Of a stretch of 53,758 bases of DNA, positions 8,906 to 17,528 are shown piece by piece (the stretch's first letter is position 1; each line of letters opens with the position of its first letter). Origin of the DNA: Acidobacteriaceae bacterium (GTDB lineage Bacteria > Acidobacteriota > Terriglobia > Terriglobales > Acidobacteriaceae). The notes under the pieces are model-generated. The model did not search any database and was not told where the DNA came from. It worked only from the letters and a program-made list of their open reading frames with translations. The position numbers and the translations under genes are program-made. Location: positions 3,430-57,187 of the forward strand of contig PKXU01000173.1 in the NCBI GenBank assembly GCA_003132445.1, written 5' to 3'.

Positions 8906-9967
8906 TTACTTCGATGTGCTGAGTTTCGAACTTTCCGCCGTCAACGGTTCATACTCCAGCGACATACCCATAGCGGCGCGCACATCTTTCATCGTATTGC
9001 TCGCCGCTCGACGCGCCCGCTCGGTTCCAGCTTCCAGAATATCCCACGCGAGGCGCGGATTCTCCTCAAATTTCTTACGCCGTTGCTGCATCGGATTCAG
9101 CAGCTTCACCAGCGCGTCGGCAGCCCAACCTTTGCATTCGATGCAACCGATCCCCGCCGACCGGCAGCCTTCATTCACCTTGGCCATGGTTTCTTTGTCG
9201 CTGAAAATTTTGTGCAGATCGCCCACCGGGCACACATCGGGATTGCCAGGATCCGATCGCCGCACCCGCGCCGGATCGGTAACCATCGTCTTCAGTTTCT
9301 GCCGCACGACCGGCTCCGGATCGGTCAGCATGATTGTATTTCCGTACGACTTCGACATCTTGCGGCCGTCGGTACCCGGCAGCTTCGCGGCGGGTGTTAG
9401 CAGCGCCTGTGGTTCCGAAAAAACCTCCTTCGGCGAGCCATAGAATCGATTGAACCGCCGCGCAATTTCCCGCGTCAGCTCCACATGAGCAACCTGATCT
9501 TCGCCCACGGGAACAAAGTCGGCCTTGTAGATCAAAATGTCTGCCGCCTGCAGAACCGGATATCCCAAAAATCCGTACGTCCCCAGATCTTTGTCCTTGA
9601 TGTTTTCGCGCTGCTCTTTATACGTGGGCACACGCTCCAGCCAGCCCAGCGGCGTGATCATGGAAAAAAGCAGATGTAGCTCCGCGTGCGCCGGAACATG
9701 CGATTGGATGAAGATGACAGACTTCTCGGGGTCGAGCCCGGCTGCCAGCCAATCGAGCACAACTTGCTGAGAATTCTCTTTGATCCGCGACGTGTCGGCG
9801 TAATCCGTGGTGAGCGCATGCCAGTCGGCCACCATGAAAAAGCATTGGTACTCGTCCTGCATTCGAACCCAATTCTGCAACGCGCCCACGTAGTGGCCGA
9901 TGTGCAGCTTGCCGGTCGAGCGAATGCCGCTGAGCACCCGCTTGCGAGATTTGGAGGGAACGGTCAT
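8906..9967 (-). CDS. trpS: tryptophanyl-tRNA synthetase with probable [4Fe-4S] site
   Basis: This class I aminoacyl-tRNA synthetase charges tRNA-Trp. The HIGH motif (residues 22-25, in KLHIGHYVG) and KMSKS (203-207) are both intact, as is the Trp pocket region GYPVLQAADILIYKADFVPVGEDQ. Four cysteines, C246, C268, C275 and C278, are spaced C-x21-C-x6-C-x2-C. From memory, the Thermotoga maritima TrpRS cluster motif is C-x22-C-x6-C-x2-C near the anticodon-binding domain. The site here probably carries a cluster that helps recognise the tRNA, but this is inferred. It is the first gene of the operon continuing through scpA, scpB, rluB and hisC. Confidence 0.96.
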   Translation of the reverse strand: MTVPSKSRKRVLSGIRSTGKLHIGHYVGALQNWVRMQDEYQCFFMVADWHALTTDYADTSRIKENSQQVVLDWLAAGLDPEKSVIFIQSHVPAHAELHLLFSMITPLGWLERVPTYKEQRENIKDKDLGTYGFLGYPVLQAADILIYKADFVPVGEDQVAHVELTREIARRFNRFYGSPKEVFSEPQALLTPAAKLPGTDGRKMSKSYGNTIMLTDPEPVVRQKLKTMVTDPARVRRSDPGNPDVCPVGDLHKIFSDKETMAKVNEGCRSAGIGCIECKGWAADALVKLLNPMQQRRKKFEENPRLAWDILEAGTERARRAASNTMKDVRAAMGMSLEYEPLTAESSKLSTSK

Positions 9968-9989
9968 TTAGCTAAGAAAAAACGAGCAT

Positions 9990-10010
9990 AACCACAGAGC
10001 ACACGGAGGA
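9990..10010. repeat. dispersed ACCACAGAG-type repeat, single arm
   Basis: AACCACAGAGCACACGGAGG resembles the arms of the larger inverted repeat at 39147-39208. It is probably a solo copy of a mobile or dispersed intergenic element. Confidence 0.45.
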
Positions 10011-10111
10011 ATTCGCGATTCTTCGGTACCTCGAAATGCGGCCGGAAGTATGCAACTACCTGTACGGATCAACTGTTGCAGTGTCATGCGGGGCTGAATT
10101 CGATACTAACA

Positions 10112-10206
10112 TGACGGCTGCCGGCTTTCGGCTGCCGATATGGACGCGTAGCAGAAGCCGAAAAGCGGGAGCCGGAAGCCGCGCGACGCGCGCCATGCTT
10201 TATAAT
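10112..10206 (+). promoter_or_regulatory. imperfect inverted repeats and a -10 box before the permease gene
   Basis: The gap 9968-10241 separates two divergent genes. About 10112-10180 carries complementary GGCTGCCGGCTTTCGGCT-like and AGCCGAAAAGC / GCCGGAAGCC stretches that can pair imperfectly. A perfect TATAAT lies at 10201-10206, about 36 bp before the GTG start at 10242, without a clear -35 box. A weak or activated promoter for the permease is likely. Confidence 0.4.
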
Positions 10207-10241
10207 TCGCCGCGCTCCTCCCGCGAATATCCGCAGAACCT

Positions 10242-11594
10242 GTGAACACTCTCGCCCGCCAGCTCCGCGCCGTTGACTACTTCACACTCGGTTGGGGAAC
10301 CATGGTGGGCGTGGGCTGGCTGGTCGTGATGGATGATTGGCTGCTGCGCGGCGGCGCGCTCGGGACTCTGCTGGGTTTCGTGATCGGCGGCGCTCTCCTG
10401 CTTCCCATTGGATGGGTCTACGGCAAGCTGGTGGTTGCCATGCCCGACGCGGCGGGAGAAGTTGCCTACACCTCCGCCGTGTTTTCCCCTCGCATTAGTT
10501 TCGCCACGGGCTGGATGATGACGCTCGCTTATTTCATCGTCTGCCCCTGGGAGGCCGTCGCGGTTGGCCGCATCGCCGGCTACATCCTTCCCAGCCTCGA
10601 TTCGATCGAACTCTATCGCATCGCCGGCCGGCCGGTGTATTTGCCGCATCTTGTCATTGGTCTGAGCCTCACCGCCCTGCTTACCGTGCTGAATTATCGC
10701 GGCATCCGCCTGAGCGCAACATTTCAGAATTGGACCAGTTTCGGCACGCTCGCCCTGTTTGTCGTGTTTGTGGCTCTCGGCATAAGACGCGGTTCGCCGG
10801 CGAATATTCAGCCGCTCTTCACCCACACTCCGTTGATTTCGATTCTCCTGGTTATTCAGATCGTGCCCTATTTCATGACAGGCTTTGAATCAGTAGGCAA
10901 AGCGGCGGAAGAAGCCAGCCCCGACTTTCGTGCTCGCGGCTTTTTTCGCGCGATCTGGATGGCCATTCTGATCGGGATTCTTTTCTACGCCAGCATCGTT
11001 GCAGCAGTTGTTTTCGTGGCTCCGTGGCGGCAACTGACTGGTGAAAAGTTCATGACCGCCGTGGCTTTTCGGCAAGCGCTGGGCGCGCAGTGGATCGTCC
11101 AGATCATTCTGGCTGCCGCTTTGCTGTCGCTATTCAAATGCTTCAACGGAAATTTCGTTGCCGCCAGTCGATTGCTGTTTGCTCTGGGACGGCGTGGAAT
11201 GGTGGATCCGCGGGCGGGCAGAATCCATTCGCGGCATCAGACGCCGTCAACCGCGGTGCTCTGCATCGGCTTCGCAACTGGAACCTGTATGCTCCTGGGA
11301 GACGCGATCCTTGTTCCCATCACTGAGGTGGGTTCGGTGGCGTGCGCCATCGGATGGTCGGCGACTTGTGCAGCTTACCTGGCTCTGGCAAACGCGCGAC
11401 GTGATGTGGCAATTCTGTCTGCCGGCGAGAGGGGCATGGCGTGGTTCGCGCTGGCGGTAGGCGTCACTATGGCGCTGATGAAAATAATCCCGATCGTCCC
11501 CGGCCATTTCAGCGTTTCTGAATGGCTGGCGCTGGGAATTTGGATCGCTCTGGGCGTGGCGGCGACAGCGTCCCGCAAATTGATTCCAAAGTAG
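10242..11594 (+). CDS. APC-superfamily amino acid permease
   Basis: This inner-membrane secondary transporter probably imports amino acids or related amines. It has about 12 hydrophobic helices. The first carries MVGVGWLVV, corresponding to the GxGIF-type substrate motif of the APC family, although W replaces the usual isoleucine. PDAAGEVAYTSAVFSPRISFATGW matches the family region after helix 2. The start is GTG. Substrate cannot be read from sequence. The D-aminoacylase-like amidohydrolase begins 47 bp downstream, so the pair may take up and process D-amino-acid or peptidoglycan-derived material. That link is an inference. Confidence 0.85.
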   Translation: MNTLARQLRAVDYFTLGWGTMVGVGWLVVMDDWLLRGGALGTLLGFVIGGALLLPIGWVYGKLVVAMPDAAGEVAYTSAVFSPRISFATGWMMTLAYFIVCPWEAVAVGRIAGYILPSLDSIELYRIAGRPVYLPHLVIGLSLTALLTVLNYRGIRLSATFQNWTSFGTLALFVVFVALGIRRGSPANIQPLFTHTPLISILLVIQIVPYFMTGFESVGKAAEEASPDFRARGFFRAIWMAILIGILFYASIVAAVVFVAPWRQLTGEKFMTAVAFRQALGAQWIVQIILAAALLSLFKCFNGNFVAASRLLFALGRRGMVDPRAGRIHSRHQTPSTAVLCIGFATGTCMLLGDAILVPITEVGSVACAIGWSATCAAYLALANARRDVAILSAGERGMAWFALAVGVTMALMKIIPIVPGHFSVSEWLALGIWIALGVAATASRKLIPK

Positions 11595-11641
11595 CCGTGG
11601 TCTTGCCCGTCCGCCGCGCTGAAAAAATAAAGGAGAAACAA

Positions 11642-13417
11642 TTGGCCAACACCATTTCCGACAGGCCTCGATCCGAGAAATCTGGACCCGACAAATCTGG
11701 ATCGGATAAATCTCGACTCGATCAATTCGGGCTCGCGCTGATGTTTACGCTTTTCTTTTTGCTGTTCGCGTCGGTCGCCATTCTTCCCGCTCAAACTCCG
11801 CCGTCTTTTGATCTGGTCGTCACCCACGGCCACATCATCGACGGCACCGGTTCACCGTGGTATTCCGGAGACGTAGGCATTCGAAACGGAAAGATCGCGG
11901 CCATTGGCAATCTGTCGGCTGCGCCGCGCACGCGCACGATTGACGCTGCCGGCAAAGTTGTGGCGCCGGGATTTATCGACATGCTCGGCCAATCGGAACT
12001 CACGATTCTGGTCGACCCTCGGCTGCCCTCGAAAATCTTCCAGGGAATCACATCTGAAATTACCGGCGAGGGTAATTCGGTTGCTCCGCTCAATGACGCG
12101 ATCATCCAATCTGACCGCAGCGGTTACGATCACTACAACATCAACCCTGATTGGCGCACTTTTCGCGAATATTTTGCGCGCCTGGAAAAGCAAGGCATCG
12201 GCATCGGCATCAACCTCGCCAGTTATGTAGGCGCAACGCAGGTCCGCCGCATGGTTCTAGGCGACGACGACAAACAGCCGAGTCCCGCTCAACTGCAACA
12301 GATGCAGGAACTGGTGCGCGAAGCCATGAAAGACGGCGCCGTCGGCGTCTCCACGGCGCTCCAGTATCCGCCCGCGCCCTACGCCAAAACTGAAGAACTG
12401 ATCGCGCTGGCTGGCGAGGCCAGCAAGTCCGGCGGCATCTACGCGACTCACATGCGCAACGAAGGCGATTCGGTTTTGGAGGCGATTGACGAAGCGTTGC
12501 GGATTGGCCGCGAAGCTCACATTCCAGTACAGATTTGGCACATCAAAGTCGCGGGCAAGAATAATTGGGGACGCATGCCAGAAGTTGTAGCAAAGATCAA
12601 TGCCGCACGCGCGGCGGGCACCGACGTCAGCGCCGACACCTATGCCTATACGGCCTGGTACAACGATTTCTCCGCCTTCATTCCGCCGTGGGCTCACGAT
12701 GGCGGAAATGCGAAACTCGTCGAACGCCTCAAAGGCCCAGCCACGCGCGAAAAGATTCGCAAAGACATGCTCACTCCGTCCAAAGATTGGGATAACGAAT
12801 GGCAGGAAATTCCCGGCCCGGACGCAGTAATGATCGGAGCCGTCGAGAATCCGAATTTGCTCCCCATGCAGGGCAAGCGCCTTTCCGAAATTGCGAGGTT
12901 GTGGAACAAAGATCCCATGGATGCCCTCTTCGACTTTCTCATTCAGGATCCATCCACAGGAGTTGCTGTTTTCGCGATGTCACAAGCAGACGTCACCCTG
13001 GCATTGCAACAGCCCTGGGTTGCCGTCGATAACGACTCCGAGGGAACCTCGCCCGAGGGCATTCTGGGGCAGGCACATCCGCATCCCCGTGCTTACGGAA
13101 CCTTCCCGCGCATTCTGTCGAAGTATGTTCGCGAAGAAAAAGCGCTCACGCTGGAAGACGCGATTCGTAAATTTTCGGCACTGCCCGCACAACGCATGCG
13201 CCTAACCGATCGCGGTGTCCTCAAAGCTGGCATGTGGGCCGACGTGGTGATCTTCGATCCTGCGATGGTGCGCGATCGCGCGACCTTCGACAATCCCAAT
13301 CAGCTCTCCGAGGGTATGGAGTATGTGCTGGTCAACGGCGTCCCAGTCATCGATCAGGGAAAGATGACGGGAGCGCTGCCGGGAAAAATTCTGCGCGGGC
13401 AGGGATATGTTCCGTAA
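11642..13417 (+). CDS. exported amidohydrolase, D-aminoacylase-like
   Basis: The family hydrolyses N-acyl-D-amino acids with an amidohydrolase barrel. The start chosen is TTG at 11642, six bases after AAAGGAG (11629-11635). A longer frame from 11522 would overlap the permease. Residues 1-30 hold four 5-residue repeats (DKSGS-like), followed by a signal-anchor helix (about 31-50, ending LPAQ). The barrel begins with FDLVVTHGHIIDGTG. H270 (ATHMRNEG) and H300 (WHIKVAG) match the two zinc-binding histidines and D463/D465 the catalytic aspartate. The usual FIDxHxH motif is replaced by FIDMLGQSE (111-119), and the bridging cysteine region GNCG reads GEGNS. One metal site is therefore altered or lost, so the exact activity is uncertain. 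Confidence 0.85.
   Translation: MANTISDRPRSEKSGPDKSGSDKSRLDQFGLALMFTLFFLLFASVAILPAQTPPSFDLVVTHGHIIDGTGSPWYSGDVGIRNGKIAAIGNLSAAPRTRTIDAAGKVVAPGFIDMLGQSELTILVDPRLPSKIFQGITSEITGEGNSVAPLNDAIIQSDRSGYDHYNINPDWRTFREYFARLEKQGIGIGINLASYVGATQVRRMVLGDDDKQPSPAQLQQMQELVREAMKDGAVGVSTALQYPPAPYAKTEELIALAGEASKSGGIYATHMRNEGDSVLEAIDEALRIGREAHIPVQIWHIKVAGKNNWGRMPEVVAKINAARAAGTDVSADTYAYTAWYNDFSAFIPPWAHDGGNAKLVERLKGPATREKIRKDMLTPSKDWDNEWQEIPGPDAVMIGAVENPNLLPMQGKRLSEIARLWNKDPMDALFDFLIQDPSTGVAVFAMSQADVTLALQQPWVAVDNDSEGTSPEGILGQAHPHPRAYGTFPRILSKYVREEKALTLEDAIRKFSALPAQRMRLTDRGVLKAGMWADVVIFDPAMVRDRATFDNPNQLSEGMEYVLVNGVPVIDQGKMTGALPGKILRGQGYVP
11670..11729 (+). repeat. four 15-bp tandem repeats in the amidohydrolase N-terminus
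   Basis: Units start at 11670, 11685, 11700 and 11715: GATCCGAGAAATCTG, GACCCGACAAATCTG, GATCGGATAAATCTC and GACTCGATCAATTCG. They are in frame and give a pentapeptide repeat just before the membrane anchor. Confidence 0.8.
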
Positions 13418-13431
13418 AGAGGTTCCACCAG

Positions 13432-13773
13432 TCAGGAAAGATCAAGAGCCAGCCGGACTCCGTGCTCGATTGGACGAAGCACACTGGGAGACAGCCTGCC
13501 CAAAGGAGGATAGGACACAACCTGCTTTTCTACGGTCGTGACCTGATCACATTTTGCCCATGAGTCTTTTGCGAGACCGCCTTCGCCTGCATGAATGCGT
13601 ACGCGCAAGCTAAATTGTCCGTGAGCAACCGATGTAATCGGCACAACGCAGACATCCAAGGCGTGCCGGTTCAGAGCATCATTCGAGATGATCAGGGCTG
13701 GCCGGCTCTTGTCCAAGCGTAACCAGTAAACTTCGCCCCGCCGTGGGTACCAGCCAACCGGAATTTTCGGCAT
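13432..13773 (-). CDS. MazF/PemK-family mRNA interferase toxin
   Basis: The toxin is a ribosome-independent endoribonuclease that cleaves mRNA when its antitoxin is lost. The N-terminus shows the family motif RRGEVYWLRLDKSRPALIISNDALN, with the catalytic arginine region at residues 11-30. VVPITS and the later KDSWAKCDQVTTVEK strand match the PemK-like barrel. Length (113) is normal. It starts 3 bp after the antitoxin stop codon, a coupled toxin-second arrangement. The cleavage site cannot be predicted. Confidence 0.88.
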   Translation of the reverse strand: MPKIPVGWYPRRGEVYWLRLDKSRPALIISNDALNRHALDVCVVPITSVAHGQFSLRVRIHAGEGGLAKDSWAKCDQVTTVEKQVVSYPPLGRLSPSVLRPIEHGVRLALDLS

Positions 13774-13776
13774 GCC

Positions 13777-14049
13777 TCATCCTCGTGACAACACAGTTTT
13801 AGCCGCTTTTTGGTATGCGGCTCTCTCCGTAGCATCATCCACGTCGCTTGCGAAGAATTCCGCAGCTTCACGCTCGAGACGTTCCCGGCGCTCCAGCTCA
13901 AGAGCTTTCTTCAGAAGTTCATTAACGCGCTCGCTGGTAGAACCTTTTCCTCTTGTATTTGCAATCTCAGATAACACGTCACTGCTAATCGTAAAGCTCT
14001 TAGCTTCCCTCATATTAAACATATTATCATTTATATGTAACGTCGACAA
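13777..14049 (-). CDS. ribbon-helix-helix antitoxin of the MazF pair
   Basis: This is a short DNA-binding antitoxin that would neutralise the downstream MazF toxin and repress its own operon. AKSFTISSDVLSEIANTRGKGSTSERVNELLKKALELERR is a ribbon-helix-helix followed by a long charged helix that would mask the toxin. The longest frame starts at 14049, but ATG at 14013 (MREAKSFTI) fits the ribbon-helix-helix fold better. It also leaves a palindromic operator (14019-14038) upstream rather than inside the gene. No ribosome binding site is visible for that start, so leaderless translation is possible. It directly follows the AsmA gene. Confidence 0.8.
   Translation of the reverse strand: MSTLHINDNMFNMREAKSFTISSDVLSEIANTRGKGSTSERVNELLKKALELERRERLEREAAEFFASDVDDATERAAYQKAAKTVLSRG
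14019..14038 (-). promoter_or_regulatory. candidate operator/promoter of the toxin-antitoxin operon
   Basis: Perfect arms ACATAT and ATATGT flank an 8-nt spacer in an AT-rich patch unlike its surroundings. On the minus strand a TTGTCG -35 lies 17 bp before a TAATAT -10 overlapping the palindrome. This layout fits autorepression by the antitoxin. Confidence 0.5.
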
Positions 14050-14052
14050 GGA

Positions 14053-16635
14053 TTAAGGTTTCAGTTTCGCTTGAGTTTCGGGCGAATTAAGCCGAATCAC
14101 ATGCGGCTCGGTCACCGTTCCCGTGATCGCGTAGCTTGCCGGCGTTGGGGCATTGGGGGTGGGCGCCAGTTTGAAATCGAGTTCGCCTTTTAGAGATGAC
14201 GTGCCGCTCAACTCGAATCTCCCCTCGGGAGAGTTCAGGTTGGCGTTCCTGATCTCGATCGTGCCAGCATGCAATTGCGCTTGACCAACCAAGCTCGCAA
14301 CTTTGAACGGCTCAGCACTTTCACCCAGTAAAATGTGAGGTAGAATTCCGTCCCTCAAGTCAAACGACAGCGTTCCTTCCGCTGAGCTCCAGAATTCTGC
14401 CGGACATGGTCCCTTTATTTCGTAGCGCGCATTCGCAGTTCCTGCAATCCATTCATCCTTCATCGCGTCGGCGATGTCGACCAGCGAAGCTCCGGTCACA
14501 GTCCCGCTGCCTTCGCACACGGCAGGTTTCACGCTGAAGTCGGCCTGCCATTCGCCGCGATGCTGACCTCCCAGAAAATCCGCGTTTAACTTTGAAATCT
14601 GCAACCTCCCGCCATCCAGAATTACTTTCGCGAAAACCCGCGTTGCCTGCAGGCGAGGCAGTTGCAAATGTTCCGTGGTTAACTCGCCAGACGCGCGCAC
14701 AGTCGCGAGGAAAGACGAACCCGTTTTTGCGTTCGGCTCCAGCAGAAGATACCAGGGCCGCGCCTTGGCGCTTGGACTCGCCCACTCCCGCAGCGCGCCG
14801 ATTTCAATCTGATCGGCAGTCAACGTGAAATGGCTCTGACATGCGGCAGCGCCTCCGCAAGCGCGGGGCACGGAAAGCGAACCCGCCCACAATGTGTCGG
14901 CAGCCTTAGCGTTCAACCTCGCAATGCGCACTTCCTCCGGCAAGACCTGCACGTCCGCGGACACAATTTCGATAGGGCCGCCGACACCGCGAATTCCGAT
15001 GCGAACGTTACGCAACTTCCCCGTCCCTGTCACAGCAGGGGCGGAAAAATTCGAGGCCGCGCCGTCAACCCGAACGGCCCACGATCCCGCGATTTGCAGA
15101 GCACCTTGCGCAGTCCCTTCAATGGTCACCGACTGCAACGGCGGAAAGCCGAACATGCGCGCCATCCGAACAATTTTCGCAATCTCGCCCTCTCCGACGA
15201 GTGAAATGTTGTAACCGCCGCGATCGATCCATCCCCGAACGATGGCGGGAGCGAGGTGTCCCATAGCGACTGAAATGGGATCGAACTCGACATGCGGCCC
15301 TTGCGGAAGCGACATCGAGGTCACCATTCGGTGACTTCCCTGCCGGCTTCTCCCGGTGGCGCTCGCAAATGTCCCGCTGGTCGTTAACACAAAGGGAATC
15401 GTCTCTGCCGCGATCTCCGCCTTATTCGCCGCAGACGCCAGATGTAAGCCGGTAATCTCTCCGCGTCCTTCGAATTGAGGCGCCGCTATGCTCCCGCTTC
15501 TGTGCCCGAGTCGAAGAGTTCCATGCAAGCTTCCGTCCGCAACCGAATCCTCGGGCAGATTTTTCTTTACGCTTTGGACTAAAACTGCCGCCGCTCTGGC
15601 TGGCACATTCGCGGCTGTGAGGAAAAACTCGTAGTCACGACTTCCGGGAAGACCCGCATTCCCGGTGAGAGAGATAAGTCCATTCCCCACCGGGGCTTGA
15701 CATGCAAGCCCGTGGAACTGATGGTCGAGTGAACTGTATGCTCCATTGCATTGGGCGGCCAGGCGCAAGGGCTTCCCGCTCGAAATGTCGTAACGCCGAA
15801 AATCCTGAATCGAGCCGTTGCTCGTGATCTGAAGGTCAGTAGCAGTCCCGGTCAGCGTCGCGTCGAGCAGAATTTCTCCGCGCCATCCTTGGTCGTTTCC
15901 GGTGAAGAATTTCGTAAACTGTCCGAGTTGCGCGCGACTCCATTCCACGTTGAACCTCAGGGGAGCGTCGCGCAGTGCGTCTGCACGCTGCCAGGCACCG
16001 CTTAGTTGCAGCACACCCATGTCATTCAAATTTAAATCGGTGCGGAACGGTTGTGCTTTCAGGCGGACACCCCAACTGTTTTCGGAATCCTGCCACAAGG
16101 AAAAATCCGCATTGGTAAGGGCGTAGTTTTTTTTCTCTGCACCGCTCTTGAAATTAATGCGCGCGGAGGTGGCTTCAATATAAGGAAATCCGGGACGGCG
16201 TTCCAATCTCGGCTTACCGGTCGGCGCCAGCGGCATGTGGGCCGTGCGCTCCAGCAACGCTTCGAGATTCCAGCGTCCGCTGTCTGCGTGCACTAGATTC
16301 AGGCTGGGCTCGGTTAAGTCGAGGCGCGCGATCTCTAATCGTCCGCGCAGAAGAGAGGTTAAACGAAGAACCGCCGTCACTTCGCCGGCCCGCAGCATAG
16401 GCTCCGCACCGAAGCTCGCATCGTCGTAGACGACCAGGTTTTCCAGATCGAATCCTGGTCGCGGCAAAAGTCGCAAATGAACTGAGCCAATATCCACGGG
16501 ACGGCCCACGGCCGAACTGATGGAAAAAATAATCCGCGATTTCAAACGGGACGCGCCGGGACGAAGAAGAAATAGCGCCAGCACGAGCAACGCCGCCGCC
16601 ACTGCGATTCGCCGCTTGGAGGAAAGGAGGTTCAC
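14053..16635 (-). CDS. AsmA-family protein
   Basis: AsmA-type proteins are anchored in the inner membrane and thought to move phospholipids or otherwise affect outer membrane assembly. The start is GTG, with AAGGG shortly upstream. Residues about 9-24 are a hydrophobic anchor, followed by the typical KSRIIFSISSAVGRPVDIGSVHLRLLPRPGFDLENLVVYDDASFG. A long beta-rich region ends in the repeated AsmA C-terminal pattern (LRDGILPHILLG, then GTIEIRNANLNSPEGRFELSGTSSLKGELDFKL). The size of 860 residues is in the normal range. Upstream neighbours are two signal peptidases, and the toxin-antitoxin pair lies directly downstream. Confidence 0.85.
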   Translation of the reverse strand: MNLLSSKRRIAVAAALLVLALFLLRPGASRLKSRIIFSISSAVGRPVDIGSVHLRLLPRPGFDLENLVVYDDASFGAEPMLRAGEVTAVLRLTSLLRGRLEIARLDLTEPSLNLVHADSGRWNLEALLERTAHMPLAPTGKPRLERRPGFPYIEATSARINFKSGAEKKNYALTNADFSLWQDSENSWGVRLKAQPFRTDLNLNDMGVLQLSGAWQRADALRDAPLRFNVEWSRAQLGQFTKFFTGNDQGWRGEILLDATLTGTATDLQITSNGSIQDFRRYDISSGKPLRLAAQCNGAYSSLDHQFHGLACQAPVGNGLISLTGNAGLPGSRDYEFFLTAANVPARAAAVLVQSVKKNLPEDSVADGSLHGTLRLGHRSGSIAAPQFEGRGEITGLHLASAANKAEIAAETIPFVLTTSGTFASATGRSRQGSHRMVTSMSLPQGPHVEFDPISVAMGHLAPAIVRGWIDRGGYNISLVGEGEIAKIVRMARMFGFPPLQSVTIEGTAQGALQIAGSWAVRVDGAASNFSAPAVTGTGKLRNVRIGIRGVGGPIEIVSADVQVLPEEVRIARLNAKAADTLWAGSLSVPRACGGAAACQSHFTLTADQIEIGALREWASPSAKARPWYLLLEPNAKTGSSFLATVRASGELTTEHLQLPRLQATRVFAKVILDGGRLQISKLNADFLGGQHRGEWQADFSVKPAVCEGSGTVTGASLVDIADAMKDEWIAGTANARYEIKGPCPAEFWSSAEGTLSFDLRDGILPHILLGESAEPFKVASLVGQAQLHAGTIEIRNANLNSPEGRFELSGTSSLKGELDFKLAPTPNAPTPASYAITGTVTEPHVIRLNSPETQAKLKP

Positions 16636-16682
16636 TGCACCCTTGCTGGATCTTCGAGGGGTCTTATCCTAATTTGAGAAAC

Positions 16683-17477
16683 TCATCTTACAAACCTGAA
16701 GGTACGATTCCATCGCGTCTCATCGAAAAAGTGCAGCACAACTTTGCCGAGGAAAAGGATGCGATCGCTCCAGGCCGTCTTCCGATACTGATCATCCGGC
16801 GTCTCAAACGACCAATAAATGAACATCGGACGCCCAATCACATTCTCCCTCGGGATGAATCCCCAGTAGCGGCTGTCAAGACTCACGCCACGATGATCGC
16901 CCATCGCGAAATAGTGGTTCGGCGGAACGACGATGTCGTCGCCGTGAATGTAAGACGGCAGATCCACGAGCCAGTTCGGATTGATATTGGGATCATCATC
17001 GGGCGGTACCGCCGGAAAATTGTTCCGATAAGGATCGTACGTGTCTTTGTCGTGCAACACATAGGGTTCATCCAAAGCCGTGCCGTTGCGGTACACCACC
17101 CCGTTGCGCAAATGGATGCGGTCGCCCGGCAGACCGATAATTCTTTTCACCACATACAATCCTGGCTCCGCCGGCGACAGAAACACCACAATGTCCCGAA
17201 ATCGCGGGTCGCGATAGGGAAGCAGCGGTCCGATCCATGAGCTTTTCGGGGCAAACTGAATGCGATTCACAAAAACGTGGTCGCCAATCAGCAGCGTATT
17301 CTCCATGGAACTCGAGGGGATCTCAAATGCCTGCACCACAAACGTGATGATGAACAAGCCGGTCACTAAAACGGCGGCCAGCGACGAGAGAAACTCGACC
17401 GTAGATTCCTTGGGCTTTTCTTCCGCAGCCGGCTCTTCGACAATTTCCTTCTTCGGTAATTTTTTTTCGGTAATCAC
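16683..17477 (-). CDS. lepB: signal peptidase I (first of a tandem pair)
   Basis: This membrane serine-lysine protease removes signal peptides from exported proteins. A single N-terminal helix lies at about 33-50, followed by IPSSSMENTLLIGDHVFVNR with catalytic S57. VVKRIIGLPGDRIHLRNG carries the general base K111, and MGDHRGVSLDSRYWGFIPRENVIGRP is box E. The start is GTG with no good ribosome binding site. It shares a distinctive TRWNRTFRFVR end with its neighbour 51 bp upstream, so the two are a local duplication. An acidic/lysine N-terminal extension precedes the helix. Confidence 0.95.
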   Translation of the reverse strand: MITEKKLPKKEIVEEPAAEEKPKESTVEFLSSLAAVLVTGLFIITFVVQAFEIPSSSMENTLLIGDHVFVNRIQFAPKSSWIGPLLPYRDPRFRDIVVFLSPAEPGLYVVKRIIGLPGDRIHLRNGVVYRNGTALDEPYVLHDKDTYDPYRNNFPAVPPDDDPNINPNWLVDLPSYIHGDDIVVPPNHYFAMGDHRGVSLDSRYWGFIPRENVIGRPMFIYWSFETPDDQYRKTAWSDRILFLGKVVLHFFDETRWNRTFRFVR

Positions 17478-17528
17478 TTTAAGTTTCGAATTGAGGTGTA
17501 TCGGCTGCGCGTTCCTATCTGGAAGTAC

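Noticed and set aside
11522..11641. Longer amidohydrolase start overlapping the permease gene
   Set aside because: It would overlap the permease by 73 bp. TTG at 11642 has a strong AAAGGAG at the right distance.
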